Source: Hoeflea_A sp040932035 (GTDB lineage: Bacteria; Pseudomonadota; Alphaproteobacteria; Rhizobiales; Rhizobiaceae). Taken from it: a DNA stretch of 64,000 nt. Below the pieces are notes generated by a model. The model was given only the letters and a program-made list of their open reading frames with translations, was not told where the DNA came from and did not search any database. Both the position numbers and the translations under genes were made by a program. Below, piece by piece: positions 44,371-52,034 of this stretch (within the stretch, counting starts at the first letter, position 1; each line of letters starts with the position of its first letter). The stretch covers positions 248,001-312,000 of the forward strand of contig NZ_JBFRBB010000003.1 of the NCBI RefSeq assembly GCF_040932035.1, written 5' to 3'.

Positions 44371-45027
44371 TTAATCCTGCTGAGTCATTTGGCCGTGCTT
44401 TGGGCAAAGCGGCGGACCAACACTATTCAGCCACTTCCTTGACACCCTCGCCACATAGCCGCACTCACTGCAGATTACCTTTATTTGTCGTGTGGTTTGC
44501 TTGGTATTTCCTTTCAGATTCGCTGGCTCCATATCAGTGCTTGGCAGCTCGCCAAGGCGCTCTATGATAGGCGTTACCAGCTCGACAAATACCGCTCCCG
44601 GCTGCGATTCTTTCTTTCTACCCCGCAATCCGACCGAAATGGCAAGGTGCTTGAATAAGTAACCGTGAGTGTCGCGTGGTCCACTTGCGATACTGCACAT
44701 TTGATGCGCAATTGCCGCGGTGACCTCGACAGGATCAGTTCTATCCGGCCGCACGTAAATCACGTATGACCCGGTCTCCTGTGCCCAGGATTCAGCCGTA
44801 TTTCCTCCGCGCGATCCTGTACTTGGAAAACCACTCATTATGTGGATATCCGGAAGGGGAAAACCGATGTCGTCAAACCACGATTTCATGGCGGTTGCAG
44901 CAGCAGCGAGCCATTCGTCCCGGGTTTCGGAAATTCGCTTTTCTGGTTTAGTTCGACTTGCTCGCATATTGATATCGGTAAATTCTGAATGCTCTATCCG
45001 TGTTCGGTTGATGCGGCCACGAATCAT
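44371..45027 (-). CDS. SprT-like protein with a broken metalloprotease site
   Basis: This is a 218-residue protein with the layout of SprT-like proteins seen in phages and mobile elements: the N-terminal WFDDIGFPLPD...SGFPSTGSRGG block, a metal-site helix, and a C-terminal zinc ribbon (C186, C189, C208, H211 in CSECGYVARVSRKWL...LCPKHG). The catalytic HExxH is replaced by HQMCS (residues 108-112), so both the general-base Glu and the second His ligand are missing. It should not be an active protease but keeps a nucleic-acid-binding-type zinc ribbon. ATG 44967 is a possible shorter start. It lies inside the signalling block, with element B 245 bp upstream. Confidence 0.8.
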   Translation of the reverse strand: MIRGRINRTRIEHSEFTDINMRASRTKPEKRISETRDEWLAAAATAMKSWFDDIGFPLPDIHIMSGFPSTGSRGGNTAESWAQETGSYVIYVRPDRTDPVEVTAAIAHQMCSIASGPRDTHGYLFKHLAISVGLRGRKKESQPGAVFVELVTPIIERLGELPSTDMEPANLKGNTKQTTRQIKVICSECGYVARVSRKWLNSVGPPLCPKHGQMTQQD

Positions 45028-45271
45028 ATTCTCGGCTGACTATAAACCCTTTTATTAAGCAATCCGAAACATCGGGTGGTTGTCGCAGTGCCCCATGTTA
45101 TGCCGGGTTGTCTCAATCTACGCGCCGGCAGTTGCGTGATTGATCTTCACTTCGATGCGTTAAGTTCGGAACCAAGTCTGGAACTAGCCTTTCCTATCAC
45201 CAAAACGCGCGCTTCTTGGCGTTGTGTGCGTAATCAAATCAAAAATTGTCATCAGATAATGTTCAATTAAC

Positions 45272-45311
45272 ACACTATGTTTAAACAATATAGAGCGTTT
45301 AAACATAGTGT
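45272..45311. promoter_or_regulatory. GTTTAAAC-N10-GTTTAAAC element B
   Basis: Arms ACACTATGTTTAAAC and GTTTAAACATAGTGT form a perfect 15-bp inverted repeat with a 10-nt centre. GTTTAAAC starts at 45279 and 45297, 18 bp apart as in elements A and C. It is 60 bp upstream of the likely start of the PBP-PAS-GGDEF-EAL gene and 245 bp upstream of the divergent SprT-like gene, so it may control either or both. Confidence 0.75.
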
Positions 45312-45371
45312 ATTGTGAATCGGGATAGTTTTTGTCTGGTTCTCGGCACATTGGAGCTGGTGACGGCTATT

Positions 45372-48300
45372 ATGACTATGAAGGTAAAATCGAACATTCG
45401 ACGTGCCCCATCCGGGAGATACGGACCGAAATGTGGCGCAAATCCCTTCGTACCGATCAGTTTTCTAATCCTCTTTTTTCAACTAAGTGTCTTCAATTTT
45501 GGCGTTTCATCGGCCGAAGAAATTCCCTTCCCGGAATTAGGACTGACCAGCTCCGAGCAATCATGGCTCGTGGACCATCCCGAGATTCGCCTGGCAGTGG
45601 ATGTATCCTGGCCTCCATTCGAGTTTGTTGATGGAAGTGGAAACTATCGGGGAATGGCCGCTGAATATGTCCGATTGGTGGAAAAGAGGCTCGGAATAAG
45701 GGTGAATGTAGACATAGAGCGGTCGTGGCCGGAAATGATGGAGGCTGTCAAAAACCGAGAACTAGATGCGTTTTCCTTGATAGCCAAAACTCCGGAGCGG
45801 GAAAATTTTGTGAGCTTCACAAATCCGTATCTTTCCTTCCCAATGGTCATTGTAACTCTGGATGACGAACAAGCTGTCGATGATATGGAAATTCTGAAGG
45901 ACAAGACCGTTGCTGTTGTCAGGAGTTACGCGTCACACGAAATTCTAGCAAAGAACCACCCTGATATGCATCTCCTTCTTGAAAACACAGCCCGAGCCGG
46001 CCTTGAGGCTGTCTCTGGAGGAAGGGCGTTTGCGTTTGTCGGCAATCTTGCGGTCGTGAGCCAGGTTATCCATGATGAAGGGATTACAAACCTAAAAATT
46101 TCAGGCCAAACCCCATACCGTTTTGAGCTGGGTATGGCGGTGCGAAAGGACTGGCCGGAGCTGGTCTCGATCCTTCAAAAAGCGCTGGATTCGATCTCCG
46201 TCGAGGAACGGGACACGATCTACAATCACTGGGTTCATGTCCGGTATCAGGAAGAAATTGATTATCGGATCGTCCTGGCCGTAATAGCGGTCGGGCTTGT
46301 GATTTTACTCTTCATTCTGGGATGGAACCGCCTGCTGCAAAAAGAGATCCAACGGCGGCATAAAGTCGAAGCCGCGTTGGATCAGAAGCGGCGGAGATTG
46401 CAGGATATCATCTGGGGCACCGACGTTGGCACATGGGAATGGAACGTCCAATCGAACCACTCAAAGTTCAATGATCGTTCAGTGGAAATAGTCGGCTACA
46501 CTCTGGAAGAACTTGAGCCAATAGACATGCGAACCTGGTTCGGTTTTGTACATCCCGATGATCTGGAAGTTTGCAACGATTTGATTGAAAGGAATTTCTC
46601 ATGCGAACTTGAACACCTTAATTGCGAGGTTCGCTTACGCCACAAAAACGGAGATTGGCTCTGGGTTCGTGTTCGTGGAAAAGTGGTGGAGTGGTCCGCT
46701 AACAAAAAACCGTTGCGTATGTCGGGCACGCTTTACGACATAACCGAACAAAAACAAAATGAAGCAAGTTTGCAGCTTGCCGCCAGCGTTTTCACATCAG
46801 CGCTTGAAGGCATAGCGATTACCGACCCTTCGGGAAACATAATCGATGCCAATGAAGCGTTCACGCAAATTACCGGTTATGCGCGCTGCGAAGTCCTCGA
46901 CCAAAATATTCTTGATCACAGTTCAAATCGGAACGATCCGGCGTTCGCTAAGTCTCTGTGGCAGCAGCTGGAGCAAACAGGCAAGTGGACCGGTGAGGTC
47001 TGGAAAAGACGCAAGGACGGTGACGAATATGTCGAGATGCTGACCGTAAGCGCAGTGTGCAATGACAAAAATGAAGTGTGTCACTATGTTGCTCTGTGCT
47101 CCGACATAACCGAAACAAAGAACCATCAACGTCAACTTGAGCATCTGGCGCATTTTGATGCGCTGACCGGGTTGCCGAACCGCGTATTATTGGCAAACCG
47201 TTTATGCAAGCTGATGAATCGGGCGCAGCGGCGGGGGCAGAATTTGGCGGTTGCCTACATCGATCTCGATGGATTCAAAGCCGTTAATGATACTCATGGA
47301 CACGAAGCCGGCGACAATCTGCTCATCACGATTTCTGATCGTATGAGAAAAGCTCTGCGCAAGTCTGACACGCTTGCGCGGTTGGGCGGCGATGAGTTTG
47401 TAGCCGTTCTTACCGATTTGAGAAGCGTAGATGCTGCAAGGCCGATATTGGATCGGTTGCTCGGGGCAGCTACAATTTCACTGGATGAATCGGGGCTTTC
47501 GCTCAGCGTCTCCGCAAGCATTGGAGTGACCTTTTTTCCGCAGCCTGAAATCGTGGAAGCAGATCAGCTTTTACGTCAAGCCGACCAGGCCATGTACCAT
47601 GTAAAGTTGACTGGAAAAAACCGCCATGACGTTTTTGACGACGAAGCAAACAGAGCAATCAAAGGACGTCATGAGGAGCTGGCAGAGGTCAGTCGCGCAA
47701 TTGAGAAAGAAGAGTTTACCCTGTACTACCAGCCGAAAGTAAATATGCGCACGGGGGCGATTGTCGGAGCTGAAGCCCTTATCCGGTGGAAACACCCCGA
47801 GCGCGGCTTGCTGCTCCCCGGCGCGTTTCAATGGGCACTTGATGATCATCCTCAATCTATCGCGCTTGGGGAATGGGTGGTCGATTCGGCGCTCTCGCAA
47901 ATTGAAACGTGGCAAAGTGCTGGATTAGATATTCCGATAAGCGTCAACATCGGTCCCAGACAGCTTCGTCAGGGTGACTTCGTTTCTCGTCTGCGTGCCA
48001 TCCTTTCAACCCATCCAAACGTCGATCCGAAGTGTCTGGAACTTGAGATTCTTGAGACCGACAAACTGGAAAACGCATCGCAGGTGACCAAAAACATGGT
48101 TGCGTGTCAAAAAATGGGCGTTGGATTTGCATTGGATGACTTTGGCACCGGTTATTCTTCACTCCTACACCTGAAACGGCTGCCCGTTACATCGCTTAAG
48201 ATTGATCGAGCTTTTGTGCTCGACATGCTGGAAGACCCGGAGGACTTTGCCATCGTTCAAGGCATAATGGGCTTAGCCACCGCGTTTCAGATCCCTGTAA

Positions 48301-48518
48301 TTGCAGAAGGAGTGGAAACTCCCGCTCATGGGCAAATGCTGCTCTGGTTGGGGTGCGAATTGGCGCAGGGATACGCCATAGCCCGTCCGATGCCGGCGGA
48401 GGAGTTTCCGAATTGGGCAAGCACTTGGCATCCCGATCCGGATTGGTGGAATGTCAAAAAAGAAACGATCAAAACCGCGGCCGTTCTTGCCGAGGTGAAA
48501 CTAAGTAAGGCAAGTTAA
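45372..48518 (+). CDS. Periplasmic-binding-domain PAS-PAS-GGDEF-EAL cyclic-di-GMP enzyme
   Basis: This is a protein of about 1048 residues. In order: signal segment or first membrane helix (FVPISFLILFFQLSVFNFG), an SBP_bac_3-type periplasmic domain (LAVDVSWPPFEFVDGSGNYRG, VAVVRSYASHEILAK), a second membrane helix (IVLAVIAVGLVILLFILGW), two PAS domains (GTWEWNVQSNHSKF; GIAITDPSGNIIDANEAF), GGDEF (motif at 47385-47399 with I-site RKSD just before) and EAL (EALIRW; DDFGTGYSSLLHLKRLP). Both catalytic motifs look intact, so it may make and degrade c-di-GMP in response to an amino-acid-like ligand. The open frame starts at 45315; ATG 45372 or 45378 gives the natural signal sequence. Confidence 0.92.
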   Translation: MTMKVKSNIRRAPSGRYGPKCGANPFVPISFLILFFQLSVFNFGVSSAEEIPFPELGLTSSEQSWLVDHPEIRLAVDVSWPPFEFVDGSGNYRGMAAEYVRLVEKRLGIRVNVDIERSWPEMMEAVKNRELDAFSLIAKTPERENFVSFTNPYLSFPMVIVTLDDEQAVDDMEILKDKTVAVVRSYASHEILAKNHPDMHLLLENTARAGLEAVSGGRAFAFVGNLAVVSQVIHDEGITNLKISGQTPYRFELGMAVRKDWPELVSILQKALDSISVEERDTIYNHWVHVRYQEEIDYRIVLAVIAVGLVILLFILGWNRLLQKEIQRRHKVEAALDQKRRRLQDIIWGTDVGTWEWNVQSNHSKFNDRSVEIVGYTLEELEPIDMRTWFGFVHPDDLEVCNDLIERNFSCELEHLNCEVRLRHKNGDWLWVRVRGKVVEWSANKKPLRMSGTLYDITEQKQNEASLQLAASVFTSALEGIAITDPSGNIIDANEAFTQITGYARCEVLDQNILDHSSNRNDPAFAKSLWQQLEQTGKWTGEVWKRRKDGDEYVEMLTVSAVCNDKNEVCHYVALCSDITETKNHQRQLEHLAHFDALTGLPNRVLLANRLCKLMNRAQRRGQNLAVAYIDLDGFKAVNDTHGHEAGDNLLITISDRMRKALRKSDTLARLGGDEFVAVLTDLRSVDAARPILDRLLGAATISLDESGLSLSVSASIGVTFFPQPEIVEADQLLRQADQAMYHVKLTGKNRHDVFDDEANRAIKGRHEELAEVSRAIEKEEFTLYYQPKVNMRTGAIVGAEALIRWKHPERGLLLPGAFQWALDDHPQSIALGEWVVDSALSQIETWQSAGLDIPISVNIGPRQLRQGDFVSRLRAILSTHPNVDPKCLELEILETDKLENASQVTKNMVACQKMGVGFALDDFGTGYSSLLHLKRLPVTSLKIDRAFVLDMLEDPEDFAIVQGIMGLATAFQIPVIAEGVETPAHGQMLLWLGCELAQGYAIARPMPAEEFPNWASTWHPDPDWWNVKKETIKTAAVLAEVKLSKAS

Positions 48519-48677
48519 ATTCGCTTCGGCCGCAGTTGTAATCCTGAAGCGCTTGCTTCTTCAGAGGTTACCCCAAAGGCGGTCATACATTTGTCAATGT
48601 TGTTTTCTGAAGGTCTTTATCCGCGCCTAAGAGACATTAGCAGAAGGGTTTGTTTCCTTCTGGCCTGAAGCCATCTG

Positions 48678-48833
48678 ATGCATTCGGCGAATTTCCAGTC
48701 GCACGCAGAGCTCGTTCATTATCTCAACTCGCCGCAATGCGGCGCGCCGTGTATTTCAATCATCAGTGGCTTCAGTGCTGATGTTATGGCCGCTTTTCTG
48801 TCACGTGACGATGTTGTCGACATTGTGCAATAG
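48678..48833 (+). pseudogene. Short ORF, possible remnant of a receiver domain
   Basis: A 51-codon frame starts ATG 48678 and contains CISIISGFSADVMAAF and then RDDVVDIVQ before TAG. The IISGF and VDIV blocks resemble beta-4, alpha-4 and beta-5 of a response-regulator receiver, cut just before the expected KPF motif. There is no clear ribosome binding site. Identity is tentative. Confidence 0.3.
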
Positions 48834-48937
48834 CCGGCAGTTTTGAGGTGCCTTTGCCCCTGAAGTTGACGCCGAGATTCAGCAGAGGCTCATCGATGGC
48901 AAGGGAGTGTTTTTCGGGAATAACATTCGATTAACCA

Positions 48938-48968
48938 ATTTTGTTTAAACAAAATAATGCGTTTAAAC
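48938..48968. promoter_or_regulatory. GTTTAAAC-N10-GTTTAAAC element C
   Basis: ATTTT-GTTTAAAC-AAAAT is an 18-bp perfect palindrome (48938-48955), and a second GTTTAAAC follows at 48961-48968, again starting 18 bp after the first. It is about 250 bp upstream of the MCP gene. Confidence 0.75.
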
Positions 48969-49219
48969 AGATGCATCTTTGTTCAGCCAAATGCATGGTT
49001 GCACTGGTTAAAACGGTATCGAGGCAAAGGGCCCACCTTGGGATATGCGGATGAGTGACCGGAAACACAGTATTGCGTCTGTTACCAATGCATTTCCCTT
49101 GGCGGTGCCTGCCCGATGGATTGGGCAACCTGTCACTATCGAACGATATTCCCGGTTCGGACAGTGCCCCTTGAAAACACATCTTTGAATCGAAGTCGGT
49201 GAAACCGGGGGACACTTCA

Positions 49220-51688
49220 ATGAGTATAGTAATGGACGAAACCATGAGTATTGAACCAACTGCAGCCCAAGCTTCATCAAGAAGGTTTGGCGTTGCCGCC
49301 CGTTTGATATCGGGCCTTTCGGTTATCACCATTTTGTGTGGTTTGGTTGGAGTGCTGGGGTTGTACTACATCAGCAAGATTGAGGGTACGCTGAATGAAA
49401 TTACGGATAAAGCAGCGCCCACGGTCGAATTGGCCGATGATCTCATTGCAAACATTTGGGAGGCGACGAAGGTTGCGGAAGAAATCATTGCAGATGAGGA
49501 AATCGAAGATGTGCAGCAGCTAGCAAAGGAATTTGCTGAGCAGGATGCGGCTTTCGTTCAGATACACGGCGAACTCGCGGCAATTGTCACTGATAAGAAA
49601 CTGACGGCCCGGTTGCAGGCGGTTGCAACGGAGCACGAGCAGTTTGTTCAGTATTCCCAGCAAATGTTCGCCTTTCATCTAAGCGAACTGCAAGAGGAGG
49701 CAAAAGGCAAAGAACTTCTCGCAGCCTTCGATGAGATCGGAGCAACGCTTATCACAGCACTTGAGGAATTTGCCATAGAAAACGAAGCGGAAATGGCCAG
49801 GGCCGAAGAAAAAGGGGATAGCCTTCAGGCCTCAGGCGCTTCTGGCGCAGCCGTCAACAAGATATTGGGCGAACTCTTTGATCAGGATTATCCGGTTGTT
49901 GAGGCCGCTCTTAAGCTGGAACGCCTGACAATGGAGATGCAGGACACAGCCGGCGAATACTTCGCCGAAGAGTCGATTGAAAACCTTGGCAAGATCCAAA
50001 GCAATTTCATGGATTTGTTTGCCGAGACCTCCAGTCATATCGCGATCCTCAAAAATCTGGCAGAAACGCAGGAGGATACGCAGGATGCAGCAAACATCGA
50101 GGTTATGTTCAGCAGTTGGGTTGCATCAGCCAACGATGATGAAAAGCTTTTTGACACTCATAGGGACATGCTTGAGGCCGAAAGCCAGGCAGACGATATG
50201 GCCGAAGTCCTGGAAGATGAAGCAGACTCAATCGCGGCAACGCTTGATGCCATAGCCGAACAGGCTGACGCTATAAACGACAGCGCCGACGAACAAGCGG
50301 CAGCAACTACAAGTAACGCAAACATGATCGTCGCGATTGCCGTTGGCTTGGCGCTGCTTGCGGCCGTTGCATTGATCATCACCATCTTGCGGACAGTAAT
50401 GCGTCCAATTAAGGCGATGACCGAAACGATGGCGGCGCTTGCCAGCGGAGATAATACTGTCGAAGTACCAGCTTTGGAACGGTCTGACGAAATCGGCGAT
50501 ATGGCCAATGCTGTCCTCGTGTTCAAGGAAAATGCGCTTGAGAACGAACGCCTTGAAGCTGAGCAGAAAGTTGCCGAGGAAAAGGCGGAACAGGCTCAGC
50601 GCGAAGCCGCCAAAGAGGCAGAAGCGAGGCAAATGCAGTATGTTGTCGATGCGTTTGCCGACGGGCTGACGCGCCTTTCGGAGGGGGACCTGACGGTCAG
50701 TCTGGACCAGCCGCTGATGGAGGGATTGGATCAACTACGTACGGATTTCAATGCTTCGATAGCGAAGCTCAACGAGACGCTTTGCGAGATCTGGGACAAT
50801 ACCGGCTCCATCGACAACAACTCCCGGGAGATACGAACTGCAGCGGACGATCTATCGCGCCGGACTGAGCAACAGGCGGCAGCGCTGGAGGAATCGTCTG
50901 CAGCGCTTGAAGAAATCACTTCCGCTGTAAAGGGTACGTCAGAACGGGCCAGCGAAGCGGCTCAGATGACAAACGCCGCACAAACAGACGCGGAGAAATC
51001 GAGTGAGGTCGTGGCCGAGGCCATCAGTGCGATGGAAGGTATAGAATCGGCGTCGAGCGAGATTTCCAACATCATCAACGTCATCGACGAGATCGCTTTT
51101 CAGACAAACTTGCTGGCGCTCAATGCCGGGGTCGAGGCGGCACGCGCGGGTGAGGCGGGTAAGGGTTTTGCCGTAGTTGCCCAGGAAGTCCGTGAGCTTG
51201 CGCAACGGGCCGCGCACGCTGCCAAGGAAATCAAGGATCTAATCACCAAGTCGGGTGATGAGGTAAACAACGGCGTAAAGTTGGTAAAGGCAACCGGTGA
51301 TGCCTTGGGCCAGATTTCAGAGCACGTCACCAACGTCAACTATGCGATCACCGCAATCGCCACCGCAGCCAACGAACAACTAACCGGTGTACAGGAAGTC
51401 AACGCAGCGGTAACGCAAATGGATCAGGTCACGCAACAAAATGCAGCAATGGTCGAGGAAACAACGGCCGTTACCCATCAGTTGGCGGAAGATGTGAGTG
51501 GGCTGTCCCGTCTGGTTGGCGAATTCAAGCTCTCCAATACAGAGCCTGCTCCGATCAAAGAGGCAGATCAAACCAGCGAGAGCGTTCCGTCGCCAGCGCG
51601 CCGGATTGTTAAAGCCGTGACTCAGGCGTTCGGATTTGACGGCAATGCGGCTAAGTCCGAACAGGAACAATCGTGGGAGGACTTCTAG
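49220..51688 (+). CDS. Methyl-accepting chemotaxis protein with a helical sensor and CheR-binding tail
   Basis: This is a chemoreceptor of about 822 residues. A membrane helix (about residues 30-50, ISGLSVITILCGLVGVLGLYY) is followed by a long helical periplasmic domain, a second helix (NMIVAIAVGLALLAAVALII), HAMP, and the MCP signalling hairpin (EIAFQTNLLALNAGVEAARAG...). The protein ends SWEDF, matching the xWxxF pentapeptide that tethers CheR and CheB. The periplasmic domain is homologous to that of the kinase at 52035-54194. ATG 49220 follows GGGGGA; ATG 49232 and 49244 are also in frame. Element C lies upstream and a strong terminator follows. Confidence 0.93.
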   Translation: MSIVMDETMSIEPTAAQASSRRFGVAARLISGLSVITILCGLVGVLGLYYISKIEGTLNEITDKAAPTVELADDLIANIWEATKVAEEIIADEEIEDVQQLAKEFAEQDAAFVQIHGELAAIVTDKKLTARLQAVATEHEQFVQYSQQMFAFHLSELQEEAKGKELLAAFDEIGATLITALEEFAIENEAEMARAEEKGDSLQASGASGAAVNKILGELFDQDYPVVEAALKLERLTMEMQDTAGEYFAEESIENLGKIQSNFMDLFAETSSHIAILKNLAETQEDTQDAANIEVMFSSWVASANDDEKLFDTHRDMLEAESQADDMAEVLEDEADSIAATLDAIAEQADAINDSADEQAAATTSNANMIVAIAVGLALLAAVALIITILRTVMRPIKAMTETMAALASGDNTVEVPALERSDEIGDMANAVLVFKENALENERLEAEQKVAEEKAEQAQREAAKEAEARQMQYVVDAFADGLTRLSEGDLTVSLDQPLMEGLDQLRTDFNASIAKLNETLCEIWDNTGSIDNNSREIRTAADDLSRRTEQQAAALEESSAALEEITSAVKGTSERASEAAQMTNAAQTDAEKSSEVVAEAISAMEGIESASSEISNIINVIDEIAFQTNLLALNAGVEAARAGEAGKGFAVVAQEVRELAQRAAHAAKEIKDLITKSGDEVNNGVKLVKATGDALGQISEHVTNVNYAITAIATAANEQLTGVQEVNAAVTQMDQVTQQNAAMVEETTAVTHQLAEDVSGLSRLVGEFKLSNTEPAPIKEADQTSESVPSPARRIVKAVTQAFGFDGNAAKSEQEQSWEDF

Positions 51689-52034
51689 GCGGGATTGAAT
51701 CCAATAGATCCCGCTTCGCGGCGTCCGGTTGGGTTCTGCCGGTTTTGGAGAGGCGCCCGAAACCGGCAGAACCAAGTTTCTTTCAAGAGGAGTGGTTTGC
51801 CGGAAGCCGCGCTAAAAACAATGTCCGAGTTCGCAACGAAGGTATCTCGGAAAAGAATATTGTACTGCCGACTAGAACGGAAATTGAGCAGTGTTTCGTC
51901 AACGTGAACAATCCGCCTGGAACTGGCTTCGTGACCGCTGGTTGACTAACTCGAAGGTGAAAATTGCATTCACGAGTTCAGAAATCCTCAGCGCTCGTCA
52001 CTCGCAGCTTATCACTTTCCGCTACTGTACTAAT
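51689..52034. other. 346-bp convergent intergenic stretch
   Basis: It holds the MCP terminator near its left end. The rest contains no credible gene; a frame at 51673-51945 continues out of the MCP 3' end and has no family features. Confidence 0.5.
51732..51773 (+). terminator. Terminator of the MCP gene
   Basis: GGTTCTGCCGGTTT and AAACCGGCAGAACC form a perfect 14-bp stem with a 14-nt loop, followed by a T-rich stretch (AAGTTTCTTTC). It starts 44 bp after the MCP stop codon. Confidence 0.75.

Larger units (their letters stand above)
48519..49219. other. 701-bp intergenic stretch with element C
   Basis: It contains one short frame that may be a receiver remnant (48678-48833) and the third GTTTAAAC pair (48938-48968). 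No other gene is visible; minus-strand frames such as 48931-49332 overlap the MCP start and have no family features. Confidence 0.6.

Noticed and set aside
43348..48968. GTTTAAAC pairs as CtrA binding sites
   Set aside because: CtrA sites are TTAA-N7-TTAA; here the TTAA cores start 18 bp apart, which does not fit.
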